Made by a program: the position numbers and the translations under genes. From contig NZ_JACHVA010000101.1 in assembly GCF_014230055.1 (NCBI RefSeq), forward strand, positions 305,502 through 369,501: a stretch of 64,000 nucleotides of DNA, given 5' to 3'. Position 1 is the first letter of the stretch. Each line of letters begins with the position of its first letter. The notes under the pieces are model-generated. The model did not search any database and had not been told where the DNA came from. It saw only the letters and a program-made list of their open reading frames with translations. The stretch comes from Puniceicoccus vermicola. Lineage in GTDB: Bacteria > Verrucomicrobiota > Verrucomicrobiia > Opitutales > Puniceicoccaceae. Shown piece after piece: positions 35,284-44,873 of this stretch.

Positions 35284-38200
35284 ATGTTATTTACTAAGCC
35301 TTTCACTCTCAGATACAAAATCGCATGCCTGCTGTTTTCGGTGATCGCTTTGCTCCATGCACAGTCCCTGCAAGGCGCATTGCCTATGTCTCCGGATGAA
35401 TTTTTGCAAAGTGTTGAGTTCTCGTATGGGGAGAATGAGGTGCAGTTTTCTTATTTAACTGCAGCTGATGACTCAGAGGGCGCATTGACGATGCAAGTCT
35501 CTTCTGATTTAGTGAATTGGGATCCGATCGAGGGTGTGGCGGAGGTCATTAATAGCTACTTGATCGATAGCCGTCTTATAGAAAACACGGCTGTGTTTCA
35601 GGGGGAGAACGCTAAGCGTTTATTTTTCCGGTATCAGTATCTGGATATGGAGAAGCTTTCTTCTTACACGCTCTATGGGCTTGAAGATGACCGAGAGGTC
35701 AGTAGTGACGGAACGCTTGGTGATGACTCGATCATGAATTCCGGCTACTCTGGTAGCACTGGGCTAAATCTTGTCGTCGTATTTAAATTGCCCGAACTAG
35801 AGGAAGGGGAAACGTTTTCAGGTGCCAGTCTCCGATTTTACTTGGAGGGGATTGATGGAAGCCCCTCGTTTAATGCCGATTTGTATGCGCTCGGCGTATT
35901 CAGTTCGTCGGATGTTTCGGTGAATGACTTTTATGCCGGTTCCAGTGATCCGGGTGCGACGCTTATAAAAGATGATTTGCTGGTGCCTTCCAGTAGCAGC
36001 GGTCAGATAATTGTTAGTGATCAAGCTCTGGCCGACTATTTGAATGTGGCTTACGACTTTGATACCGCTGGGGAGCAGTATGTCTTTTTTCGTCTGAATC
36101 CGGATGTTGCGGGGTTGGATGACTATAGTGGCTATCGAGTTTACAGTGCTGATTCGGGTAATGAGTTGTCAGTCGTGCCGACACTCTCATTCGATGCAGT
36201 TGATATGAACCCTGTTTGGACCTCGGTTCCTTTAGGCGGTGGTGGTTACGTTACTGGTTTAGCGAGCAATGCCGACGGTAGTGCGATTTACTGTCGGACA
36301 GATGTGGGTGGTGCCTTTCGTTGGTCGCCAACCGAGAACGATCCTCAGGGAAATGGCACGTGGGTATCCATTAGTGATTACATGGTTCCTCTGGGAACTT
36401 CGGGTGCTCAAGATTTGATGGGCGTTGAATCGATAGCAACCGATCCGAATAATCCGAGCCGTGTCTATGTGGGGGCGGGCAATAAGATCCTTGTATCCGA
36501 AGACTACGGCGGCACTTGGACGGAGATCTTGTCCGGCTTGTCGATGACTCCCAATTTACCGACGAATCGCTTCTTCGGCGAGCGCTTGGTGGTGGAACCG
36601 AATGATCCGGATACGATCTGGTATGGTTCTGTCGCTGCAGGTTTACAGAAGGGTGTTAAATCCGGCAGCACCTGGAACTGGACGGTCGTGCCCGCCAGTT
36701 CGGTGCCATTCGGTGAGCCGTCTTCCGGTGGAACTCGGGGCGGTGTTTCCTTTGTTGTCTGTGATCCGAATGGTGGCAGCACGATCACCTATGCCGGTGT
36801 ATTTGATGGCAGCTCAAGCCCAACGACAGGCGGTATTTACAAGACAACCGACGGCACGAACTGGACCAAAGTCTCCAGCAGTTTTGTGATGCCACGTCGT
36901 GCACAACTCGCTGCGAACGGAACCCTTTATATTGCAGCCGGCACTGAAGGCCTCTTCAAGCTGCCGCGTGGCGGTTTGATCAGTGAGGTTTCCCCAACAT
37001 CGGGGCCGGACTACAACGGTGTGGCGACCGACCCGAACGATAGCACAGGCAATACGGTTTACGTGGCTGATCGCGACTCTCCCAAGATCTGGCGTTCGAC
37101 CGATGGCGGGGCAAACTGGTCAGAGCAAACATCGAATAGTCAGGTCAGGCAGGAGCCGGATGGAACCCCGACTTTGAATGGCTATTGGTTTGGCAATACA
37201 TCCTCTTTGCTGATCAATCCAGCCGATTCCAATGAGCTCTGGGTGTCCGACTTCTTTGGTGTGGCACGCACCCGCGATGCCCAGAATCTGGGTGGAACTG
37301 GCTCGACTTGGTATATGTTGCAGCACGGTCAGGATGAAACGGTTGTGTTGGATCTTAAGAACGCGCCAACGGGCCCTGCTTTGGTTACAGGACTGGGGGA
37401 CATCTCTGGTTTCTATTATCAGGATACCACGCTTCGTCCTACTGGGAGTAATGGTGACGAACTCGCCAATCCATCAAAATACAATACAACCAGTTTAGAT
37501 TTTAGTGAAGGGCATTACAATGTCTGGGCCCGTGCTTGGAGTGGCGTTTATGGAAATGGCAGTGGTGGCTATTCCACAGATGGGGGGCAGACCTGGTTGC
37601 TTTTTGGCCAAATAGATCAACAAACGATTAATAGCGGTGCAGCGGGGTGGGAGAGTTGGGACCTTAGCACTTATTTAGCTACTCAACAGGCGAAAGGCGT
37701 CACGACGGTTACGCTCGTGATCGCATCGGATTCGGCGACAGATTTCACCAAGACCCCAATCGAATTCGACTCGAACGAGGCGTCAGACTCCAGTGTGCGG
37801 CCACAGTTGATTATTAATAATGACACAGGTTCCCCTTATGCGCCCTCAGCGGATACCTATGTGAACGGATATACGAATTATGAGGATAAAAATTACGGTA
37901 GTTTTGATGTGCTACGTGTGGCGCATACTTACACCACGAATACGAGGGATGATCGCCAGATCTATTTGAAACTGGACTTGAGTAGTCTGCCGACAATCAC
38001 ATCTGCATCACTCAAACTACACCGCCAAAGTGCAAGCTCAGGGATCGAATACAAGGTGGGTGTCTTTGCTGCCCCTAGCACCAGTTGGACAGAGTCTGGA
38101 CTTACATGGAATAATCGACCGCGGACTTATGCCAGCAGTAACTTAAGTCGTAATCCTTTCGCCGAGCCACGCTATCGGACCGGGGCTGGCTCTAATATGG

Positions 38201-38925
38201 ATGGTGGACGTATTGCTGTCTCTTCGACGGATCCGGACGTGCTCGTCTGGCTGCCAATTGGGTTGAACTCGAAAAAGGCGCATTACAGTAATGACCGTGG
38301 TGTGACCTGGACTCAATCCACCGGAGGACCTACCTCGGAAATCAGTGGTGTCTACACGAATGGATACACTAATAGAGAATCTGCCAAACCGCTTGCTGCC
38401 GATGGGGGGAATGGTAATTTCTACATGGCCAATTTTGGTGGATCGAGCCACCAAATCTACAAGAGCACGAACAATGGTGTTTCCTGGTCTTTGGCTTCGA
38501 CTATTGATAATAACAATAGCTATAATATGCTGACGCCACAGCTAATTGCTGCGCCGCCATCCCCTGAATATCCATCCGGTGGCGATATCTGGGTCTGCGA
38601 CGATTCCGCATACAATGGTAATGGTGGAGGTGGAGGACTTTGGCGCTCGACCGACTCTGCCGGATCTTGGACAAAGATCAGTGGTGTGGGTCGAGTGACA
38701 GCGGTGAGCTTTGGTAAGGCGCAGTCAGGATCCGGATATACCGTCTTTGTTTATGGATACGTGAACTCTGTGCCCGGTGTTTACCGTTCGGATGACTACG
38801 GAAGCACGTGGACCAAGTTGGCAGATCCGACTATTGCGAGAGTGACCTCAATTACTGGTGACCGCCAAAACTACGGACGCGTCTTTATCGGCACTGCAGG
38901 TCGAGGTGTGTTCCAATACGAGTGA
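35284..38925 (+). CDS. secreted GH74-family enzyme with an extra N-terminal beta module
   Basis: A 1,213-residue exported protein with a leader of about 30 residues (IACLLFSVIALLHAQS). Residues ~35-120 are a small beta domain. Residues ~120-300 form a DNRLRE-like or related sandwich (LVVVFKLPELEEGETFSGASL, split for length, then YVFFRLNPD). From ~315 the GH74 core begins with WTSVPLGGGGYVTGLASN and DVGGAFRWSP. It matches the paralogue at 21249 almost segment for segment, including the DNRLRE half-domains in permuted order (~residues 783-960). It ends GTAGRGVFQYE, one residue longer than its paralogue, because a rearrangement joins a GH2 fragment at the stop codon. It is expected to cut xyloglucan-like beta-glucans. 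The leader has a C9 tract before the ATG. Confidence 0.85.
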   Translation: MLFTKPFTLRYKIACLLFSVIALLHAQSLQGALPMSPDEFLQSVEFSYGENEVQFSYLTAADDSEGALTMQVSSDLVNWDPIEGVAEVINSYLIDSRLIENTAVFQGENAKRLFFRYQYLDMEKLSSYTLYGLEDDREVSSDGTLGDDSIMNSGYSGSTGLNLVVVFKLPELEEGETFSGASLRFYLEGIDGSPSFNADLYALGVFSSSDVSVNDFYAGSSDPGATLIKDDLLVPSSSSGQIIVSDQALADYLNVAYDFDTAGEQYVFFRLNPDVAGLDDYSGYRVYSADSGNELSVVPTLSFDAVDMNPVWTSVPLGGGGYVTGLASNADGSAIYCRTDVGGAFRWSPTENDPQGNGTWVSISDYMVPLGTSGAQDLMGVESIATDPNNPSRVYVGAGNKILVSEDYGGTWTEILSGLSMTPNLPTNRFFGERLVVEPNDPDTIWYGSVAAGLQKGVKSGSTWNWTVVPASSVPFGEPSSGGTRGGVSFVVCDPNGGSTITYAGVFDGSSSPTTGGIYKTTDGTNWTKVSSSFVMPRRAQLAANGTLYIAAGTEGLFKLPRGGLISEVSPTSGPDYNGVATDPNDSTGNTVYVADRDSPKIWRSTDGGANWSEQTSNSQVRQEPDGTPTLNGYWFGNTSSLLINPADSNELWVSDFFGVARTRDAQNLGGTGSTWYMLQHGQDETVVLDLKNAPTGPALVTGLGDISGFYYQDTTLRPTGSNGDELANPSKYNTTSLDFSEGHYNVWARAWSGVYGNGSGGYSTDGGQTWLLFGQIDQQTINSGAAGWESWDLSTYLATQQAKGVTTVTLVIASDSATDFTKTPIEFDSNEASDSSVRPQLIINNDTGSPYAPSADTYVNGYTNYEDKNYGSFDVLRVAHTYTTNTRDDRQIYLKLDLSSLPTITSASLKLHRQSASSGIEYKVGVFAAPSTSWTESGLTWNNRPRTYASSNLSRNPFAEPRYRTGAGSNMDGGRIAVSSTDPDVLVWLPIGLNSKKAHYSNDRGVTWTQSTGGPTSEISGVYTNGYTNRESAKPLAADGGNGNFYMANFGGSSHQIYKSTNNGVSWSLASTIDNNNSYNMLTPQLIAAPPSPEYPSGGDIWVCDDSAYNGNGGGGGLWRSTDSAGSWTKISGVGRVTAVSFGKAQSGSGYTVFVYGYVNSVPGVYRSDDYGSTWTKLADPTIARVTSITGDRQNYGRVFIGTAGRGVFQYE

Positions 38926-39641
38926 TCGGGAACGCCTATTCCGAGCAGGGCTTCCTGATTATTTCCGAAGCACCCGAAGTATCGATTAACTTCGACTATG
39001 TAACCGAGCAAACGCTCAAGGCACACCAGAAGGTGCTGACGGAGCTGATCGAGCGTGACCGCAACTATCCGTCGGTTATTATGTGGTCGGTCGCGAATGA
39101 GGCGACGACGAACCGCGAAGACTCGATTCCGTATTTTAAATCGCTTTCCGAGCTTGTGCGTTCGATGGATTCGACACGTCCCGTGATCATGGTCACCTGC
39201 AAGGCGGAGAACGACCTTGTGATGGACTTCTTCGACGTGGTGAGGGTGAATCTCTATCCCGGTTGGTATCATCTGCCGGGGCAAGTTTCCAAGGCCCAGG
39301 ATGATCTGCGCGAGACCCTCGAGAAAATGTATGCGAAGTTCAAGAAGCCGATTTTTATCACGGAGTTTGGAGCGAATACCATTCCCGGACGACATGCACT
39401 GCCAGGGGAGCGGTGGAGCTAGGAGTATCAGACTGAGCTGACGCTTGGATTGATCGAAGTGATGCGCGACTTGGACTACGTGGTCGGCGAGCACATCTGG
39501 AACTTTGCAGACTTCCGGACGGCTCAAAATTTCGCTCGCGTGGGTGGAAATAAGAAGGGTGCTTTTTCGCGGGAACGACAGCCCAAGATGGTGGCCCACT
39601 TTGTGCGCAAGGTCTGGGCGGAGCCGCGCTACGAAGCTTAA
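38925..39641 (+). pseudogene. beheaded GH2 beta-glucuronidase/galactosidase C-terminal fragment with nonsense codon
   Basis: About 240 residues of a GH2 TIM barrel are readable: SEQGFLIISEAPEVSINF, then NYPSVIMWSVANEATTN with the acid/base Glu, then KKPIFITEFGANT with the nucleophile Glu. A TAG at 39420-39422 falls where a Glu codon (WSxEYQTEL) is expected. The frame resumes with [13 protein letters not shown] and [14 protein letters not shown] to the end at 39641. The first ~370 residues of the enzyme are absent: the fragment begins at the stop codon of the GH74 gene, with no promoter or start of its own. Both catalytic Glu codons survive, but the gene cannot make an active enzyme. Confidence 0.8.
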
Positions 39642-39732
39642 AATATAAAGTTCATCGATGCCTTTCCTTGTAATCGACGTATGAACCCAATATGAGCAGT
39701 GCTCATTCAAGGTCGTCGACGGACGACCCACC

Positions 39733-41580
39733 TCAGAATCTGACAGTTGGCTCGTTCGTTTCGCTTTTGCTGAGTTGGAACTCGACTTCTTGGGTCTGCC
39801 CCTGATGGGAGACTCGGACGGTGTAGTCTCCGTAGAAGCCGCGTCCCGAGAAAGTGCCATCGTTTTGAGTCTGTCCGCTGAGTGTCGTCCACCAAACCTC
39901 ACGAGTGAGGCGCTTCCACTCCCGGCCGTTCAATTTCTCCCGCCAGTCTTTGGTGTAAAGGGCGGACTCCGGACGCCAATGCGCGCCTGCCCAAAAACCC
40001 CAGCATTGGACGCCGACTGTCGCCGGGTGGCTGAAGACAATCGTGAGAAAGTCTCGGGTATAGTCACCCAGTAATGATTCGTCGTCAGTTTGGATATCAA
40101 ACTCTGTGATACGGATATTGAGTTTTGGGAATGCATTGTGAAATTGGTCCAGAATTCTGTAAACTTTTTCAATGGAAGTCGGGCTCGTTCCGAAGTGGCC
40201 TTGTAGGCCGAGGCCTGTGACGGGGGCGCCGTTCTCCAAGAGGTAGTCCAACTTCTGAATATAGTCTTCATGGTGAATGATGTCGCGGCCGTTGTCGGAG
40301 AGGATACCGGCATCGTTGATGTAGAGCGCGTGAGTCGGGAGGTGTTGACGCGCTTCTTTAAACCAGCCGACCATGACTTGATCGCCGAATGCATCCATCA
40401 GATAGTGATCGTGATAGGGTTCGTTGAGGACATCCCACTCGTCGAGGTAATCTGCGGTCGCTGTGGTAATGTTCTCGATATGATCCAGCACGATCTGCTT
40501 GGCAATGGGGTCGGCGGACTGTGGATCGTTTGCGGGTAAGTAGGGTTGAATACGCTTGCCCATGTGCTTCTTTGACGGCCATACGAGAACATGCCCGCGG
40601 GTGTAGAAATCGTAGTCTTTTAGCCATTTGAGCGCCTTCAGTGTGACCGGCTGCTTGAAGTGGCCGCCCCATTCGCTTTCCCATGGGCCCCATTTGAGGG
40701 CGTTCTCCATGCCGCTTTGATTAAAAAGCTCCAGCACCTTTTGGCGGTAGATCTCGGCATCTTTGGTTTTTCCGGTAATGAGTGCAGGTGTGACCACGGA
40801 TCCAAAGTGGTAGGCATGGCGTTGTTGGCGGACTTCGACTGTGGCTCCGGCAACTGGTTTTCCGTCCAGAGTCGTCACCCGGACATGGAAGTCCCCTTTG
40901 CGATAGCGCTCAATGCGTTTATTGGCCGCGACGCGCCATAACGCATCGATTTCGCGGCCTGCGTAGGTGGTTTTCGTTTTCGGGAAATCTGATGGATCGA
41001 CCCCGTCTCCATAATTGAGAAATTCAATCCCACCGACTTCCCAGATCTGAGCTTTTGAGCCGCCGCCAGCTCCAATGAGCAGGGAGAGTTGTCCTTTTGG
41101 TAAGGTGTCGGTGACTTTGGCGGGGAGGGTGTATTCCTTCCATTCTTTGGAGGCAGTGATTTCACGAATCAGGTATTTTTTGTACTTGGGCTTTGGACCT
41201 TGTACAAAAACCGTGGCAAAACCTTCTCCGGTTTCTTCTGCATTTTGGATAGAACGGAAATAGAGACGGATGAGCAGGGTGTCGCCGGATGCAACTGCTT
41301 GATTCGCTGGTAGTGAAATGCACCCATTGTAGAAATGACCACTGGGCTGTATGACATGGACTCGCATCGCTTGCTGAAATGAGGGATGTTCAGCTACGAC
41401 TGGCTCAGCGCGAGCTACGGAGGCATTGTTGTGCTTTCCTGGGTAGAAGCTCCATTGGTGTGGAGAGATGTCTTCGGGGAGTAGGGATGCCCCGCTAAAG
41501 GGAGGTAGGGCTTCCGCATTCAAGCAGTTTGTGCCAGCTATGCTCAGGCAAAGGATGGATAAGAGTCGATGTAGATGCAT
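39733..41580 (-). CDS. secreted GH10-family endo-beta-1,4-xylanase
   Basis: A 615-residue exported protein: a ~22-residue leader (LLSILCLSIAGTNCLNA), a CBM-like beta-sandwich over ~residues 25-190 (FYNGCISLPANQAVASGDTL onward), then a linker and a short Ig-like strand set (VTTLDGKPVAGATVEV). The GH10 barrel starts near residue 260. The acid/base is the Glu in EWDVLNEPYHD (near 382) and the nucleophile is the Glu in NIRITEFDIQT (near 491), with LGLQGHFG and QCWGFWAG also in place. GH10 enzymes cleave xylan or mixed beta-glucan backbones. It is transcribed away from the motif-bearing region at 41698-41762. The C-terminal ~60 residues form another small beta module. Confidence 0.92.
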   Translation of the reverse strand: MHLHRLLSILCLSIAGTNCLNAEALPPFSGASLLPEDISPHQWSFYPGKHNNASVARAEPVVAEHPSFQQAMRVHVIQPSGHFYNGCISLPANQAVASGDTLLIRLYFRSIQNAEETGEGFATVFVQGPKPKYKKYLIREITASKEWKEYTLPAKVTDTLPKGQLSLLIGAGGGSKAQIWEVGGIEFLNYGDGVDPSDFPKTKTTYAGREIDALWRVAANKRIERYRKGDFHVRVTTLDGKPVAGATVEVRQQRHAYHFGSVVTPALITGKTKDAEIYRQKVLELFNQSGMENALKWGPWESEWGGHFKQPVTLKALKWLKDYDFYTRGHVLVWPSKKHMGKRIQPYLPANDPQSADPIAKQIVLDHIENITTATADYLDEWDVLNEPYHDHYLMDAFGDQVMVGWFKEARQHLPTHALYINDAGILSDNGRDIIHHEDYIQKLDYLLENGAPVTGLGLQGHFGTSPTSIEKVYRILDQFHNAFPKLNIRITEFDIQTDDESLLGDYTRDFLTIVFSHPATVGVQCWGFWAGAHWRPESALYTKDWREKLNGREWKRLTREVWWTTLSGQTQNDGTFSGRGFYGDYTVRVSHQGQTQEVEFQLSKSETNEPTVRF

Positions 41581-41697
41581 TGGAGTCAGGGGATTCTCGC
41601 GGAAGAAGCAGTTTTGCTGGTTGAATCCGTCTTGCTCGGACGATGGGCGGACTTCTGAGTTTTAATCTTTCGGTGGGAGGTGCAAGAGCACCAATAA

Positions 41698-41762
41698 CTG
41701 TATCAGTTAGGGGTGGGCTAACAGTAAATTGACTCGTTCGCAGGGTTGCCTAATTGATAAAG
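41698..41762. promoter_or_regulatory. 14-bp motif copies 7-8 plus a degenerate copy
   Basis: CTGTATCAGTTAGG (41697-41710 region, one mismatch) points to the GH10 gene. CCTAATTGATAAAG (41749-41762, one mismatch) points to the GH28-like gene. Between them GCTAACAGTAAATT (41717-41730) is a poor copy that pairs head-to-head with the first across about six bases, echoing the arrangement at 35136. Confidence 0.55.
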
Positions 41763-41856
41763 TAATGAGCGTCTTCCCCATTTTACTCAGTTAGCTATCA
41801 TCTAGCATTTATTAATACGTTAGATGCACGGTTATCTTTATGCCATCCCTTTAGTT

Positions 41857-43200
41857 ATGATTCAAACATTTACACACCCACGTTCTTGTCGCTTTTCCAC
41901 TGATTTCCATTTGGAAGTAAATGGCCTGCCGGTGGAAGTCTTGCGCACCGATGCCGCCGATTTTGCACTCTTTGTCTATGATGCCACACAGGGCGTTGCC
42001 GAGGTGGTCGTTACCGTGCTCGATGGTGGGGGGGATACGCCTGTCATTCGTCCCCTCAGAGTGGGCATTCGCGCAGAAGTGCAGGAAGATCAAAAAGTGA
42101 GTCTGACCATTCAAGCGGCTAAAAAGCTCAGTATGGAAATTCCGGGTCGTCGCCCTCTGTATATCTGGGCCAACGCGCCTGAAGAGAATCCTCCGCAGGA
42201 GGGGGATCCTGATGTATTATTCTTTAAAGGCGGTCATAGTTACGACGTTGGGTGCTTGAATATGGAATCCGGGCAAACGCTCTACATTGAAGGCGGTGCC
42301 GTCTTTAAAGGCCGTATCAGCACACAAGGGAAGAGTGAGGTGACCATCCGCGGGTTTGGAATCTTTGATGGTAGCTATTATGAAGGTGAGGATGTGCCCT
42401 CCATTTTCTTTGAACGCTGCAAGCATGTATTGATTCGTGATATTACGATGATCTATCCGAGTGGGTGGATGATTGTTCCGGGCGCTTGTGAGCATGTCGA
42501 AATCTGCAATGTAAAGCAGATCGGGGAGATTATGTGCACGGATGGGATCGATGTTGTCGGCTCCAAGTATGTGCATATCCATGACTGCTTCCTGCGTAAT
42601 AACGACGACTGTGTGGTGGTGAAGGCGTTTAATATGAAGCGTCCGTGCCCGGATCTGTGTGCAGATTTGAGAGTTTGTCCCGATGAGATTTTAGTGGAGA
42701 ATTGCACCCTTGTGAATGACCATTCTGGGAATGCCATGGAGATCGGGCATGAACTCTCCGTTGAGCGAGTATCCAATGTGACTTTTCGCAACATTGATGT
42801 CATCAGTGTGCACGGCCAAGGCGCTGTCTTCTCCCTTCATAATAATGACCGGGCGATCATCGAGAATGTGTTGTTCGAAGATATCAGGATCGAGCATTGC
42901 TGGGATAAATTTATTGATTTTCGCATTTCGAAATCACGCTTCAGCAGTGATGACGAGCGCGGTCATATCCGCAATGTGACGCTACGGAATATCAATTGGT
43001 GGCGCCCCTCGCATAATGAAGGATACACGATTTCCATTATGGGTGGTTGGGATGCCGAGCATCTGATCGAGAATGTTACTTTCGAGAATGTCTGCATCAA
43101 CGGCGTTCCGATTCAGCATATTGATGAATTGGAAATCACGATGAGATATTCTGAAGGGATAACTCTCTTGGAAAGTGCTTCCGCAGTGCTAGTTCAATAG
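41857..43200 (+). CDS. GH28-like right-handed beta-helix glycosidase
   Basis: About 447 residues from the ATG at 41857; an upstream ATG at 41824 adds 11 hydrophobic residues and cannot be excluded. There is no convincing leader, so it may be cytoplasmic. The N-terminal ~90 residues are beta, followed by a parallel beta-helix typical of polygalacturonases: FKGRISTQGKSEVTIRGFGI, CTDGIDVVGS, then CFLRNNDDCVVVKAF, SGNAMEIGHE and the repeated NVTFRNIDV strands. TDGID, NDDC and IGHE match the Asp, Asp-Asp and His positions of GH28-type sites. Members cut pectin, rhamnogalacturonan or xylogalacturonan, or act as exo-enzymes. It follows a motif copy and precedes a sulfatase by 83 bases. Confidence 0.75.
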   Translation: MIQTFTHPRSCRFSTDFHLEVNGLPVEVLRTDAADFALFVYDATQGVAEVVVTVLDGGGDTPVIRPLRVGIRAEVQEDQKVSLTIQAAKKLSMEIPGRRPLYIWANAPEENPPQEGDPDVLFFKGGHSYDVGCLNMESGQTLYIEGGAVFKGRISTQGKSEVTIRGFGIFDGSYYEGEDVPSIFFERCKHVLIRDITMIYPSGWMIVPGACEHVEICNVKQIGEIMCTDGIDVVGSKYVHIHDCFLRNNDDCVVVKAFNMKRPCPDLCADLRVCPDEILVENCTLVNDHSGNAMEIGHELSVERVSNVTFRNIDVISVHGQGAVFSLHNNDRAIIENVLFEDIRIEHCWDKFIDFRISKSRFSSDDERGHIRNVTLRNINWWRPSHNEGYTISIMGGWDAEHLIENVTFENVCINGVPIQHIDELEITMRYSEGITLLESASAVLVQ

Positions 43201-43283
43201 TGCCCAGAAAATAGCGCGAATCCGGATGACGAGGATCTTGACGCGGTGATTTGGGCTTACTGCGGAGGAGGAAGAGATTTCCT

Positions 43284-44552
43284 ATGAAGATGCTAGCGAT
43301 ATTGGCTTTGGCGATTTTGGCAGGGTTGAAATCTTTGGCCGCCGACGAATCGCAGCCGAATATACTGATCATATTCGTAGATGATCTCGGTTATGAGACC
43401 ATCGGAGCTTATGGGGCGTTAGACTTTGAAACGCCTGAAATCGACCGAATGGCAGCTGAGGGGATACTCATGGACCGTGCATACACGAGTCCGGTCTGTA
43501 CTCCCAGCCGCGTGAGTCTTCACACAGGTTTGTACACCTCGGATCATGGGCAGACCAATGTGTTGGAGGTGCATAAGGGCACTGGAGATCAGGTGGACTT
43601 TGACCGGTTTTCTACCTTTGCGCAGTTGTTCCGTGATCACGGCTATGCAACCTCGGTGACGGGCAAATGGCAGCTGGCAACGTTGACTGAACACCCAGAA
43701 CATATCCGCTCTGCTGGCTTTGACTCCTGGTATGTCTGGCAGATCTGGGATGGTAAGACGAAAACCAGCCGATACTACCAGCCGTACTATAATCATGACG
43801 GCATCGTCGTGACCGGCGTGGAGCATCAATTCGGCCCGGATCTAATGCGTGACTATGTTGAAGAGTCGATGGCCCTGTGTAGTCAGGTAGAGAAGCCATT
43901 CTTAATCGTTCATAACATGGTATTGCCCCATGTTCCTATTGTGCCGACGCCTTCAGATTTGGCTTCAGGGAATGAAGCTTCGCTCGCGACGATGGTGAGC
44001 TACCTGGATCAAGAGGTTGGACAGCTTCTCGATACGATTGAGGCACTTGGAATCCGTGAAAATACCTACGTCTTTTTCATTGGAGACAATGGGACGCAAG
44101 CCGAGTCGGTTCGTAGGACGGTAGATGGTTCGGTGGTCGACGGGAAATGGAGTCTGACCGAAGGTGGCACACATGTTCCCTTCATAGTTTGGGGGCCGAG
44201 TTCGATTCCGGAAGGGGAAACTCTGGACGTTTTGGTCGATATCGTGGATGTCTTTCCGACCCTAGCAGATCTCGCGGGAATTCCCATACCGGAAGAGTTT
44301 CATTTGGGCGGCTTCAGTATCGCGAATCAGATACGTGGCGGCTCTGGGCAGGAAGCCTCTCGTCAATGGGTGCACCAAGGAATTGGTAGCAATGAATCTG
44401 TTTTTGATGGGGAGTGGCGATTGAACAGTGATGGTCAACTTTTCGATTGTCGGAATTTACCTGTAATGGTGCCGGTGGTTACGAAAACCCCTGAGAGTGA
44501 AGAGGCGCGCGCGCGGTTGAATGAAATATTCGGGCAAATAGGCCACGACTGA
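43284..44552 (+). CDS. secreted S1-family sulfatase
   Basis: About 422 residues from the ATG at 43284, preceded by a GGAGGAGG-type ribosome-binding site; the frame opening at 43251 is rejected. The leader is about 19 residues, ending LKSLAADES. Metal-binding NILIIFVDDLGYETIGAYG is followed by the sulfatase signature PVCTPSRVSLHTG (Cys near residue 72). That Cys would be converted to formylglycine. VTGKWQLATL and VFFIGDNGTQAE supply the remaining metal and substrate residues. S1 sulfatases remove sulfate esters from algal or animal glycans. Its position after a GH28-like enzyme suggests a sulfated polysaccharide as a target. No sulfatase-maturing enzyme is in the window. Confidence 0.92.
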   Translation: MKMLAILALAILAGLKSLAADESQPNILIIFVDDLGYETIGAYGALDFETPEIDRMAAEGILMDRAYTSPVCTPSRVSLHTGLYTSDHGQTNVLEVHKGTGDQVDFDRFSTFAQLFRDHGYATSVTGKWQLATLTEHPEHIRSAGFDSWYVWQIWDGKTKTSRYYQPYYNHDGIVVTGVEHQFGPDLMRDYVEESMALCSQVEKPFLIVHNMVLPHVPIVPTPSDLASGNEASLATMVSYLDQEVGQLLDTIEALGIRENTYVFFIGDNGTQAESVRRTVDGSVVDGKWSLTEGGTHVPFIVWGPSSIPEGETLDVLVDIVDVFPTLADLAGIPIPEEFHLGGFSIANQIRGGSGQEASRQWVHQGIGSNESVFDGEWRLNSDGQLFDCRNLPVMVPVVTKTPESEEARARLNEIFGQIGHD

Positions 44553-44610
44553 ACTCTATGCCTTATTTTACGTGAAAGTCTTCATGGACGCATCTCTGAC
44601 GAGTGTTATC

Positions 44611-44873
44611 CCGAATTCGCAAATGTTTTACAGTTATGACAGCCCGAAATCGAGGCAGCGCAAGGCTCAGGCTTCCGATGCGTATCGAGATACGTTCCGA
44701 AGCCTGTAACGCCGCGAACCTTGCTTTCAGGCGCATCCCTTTGGGACGGGCGGGGAACAAGCCTGAGCCGCGTTACCCCGATTGGCACGGGTCTCGACCC
44801 GCCTCCAATCGAGGCGCCTTGCTCAGGCTTGTTCCCCCATCTCGCGATAACTATTAAACCTTTGCGAATTCGG
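44611..44873. repeat. 263-bp MITE-like fold-back element
   Basis: Terminal inverted repeats of about 27 bp are present: the left begins CCGAATTCGCAAA (44611) and the right ends TTTGCGAATTCGG (44873), with 20 or more paired positions. Inside are a hairpin at 44669-44705 (AGGCTTC...GAAGCCT) and a larger one at 44752-44837 whose 17-bp outer arms (GGGGAACAAGCCTGAGC and its exact complement) are perfect, with CGATTGG/CCAATCG and CGGGTC/GACCCG nested within. No coding frame was seen. A non-autonomous transposable element or a structured RNA are the options. Confidence 0.65.

Noticed and set aside
38871..39902. A 343-codon minus-strand frame spanning the GH74 end, GH2 remnant and GH10 end
   Set aside because: It crosses three independently recognisable coding regions in the wrong strand or frame and shows no domain of its own.
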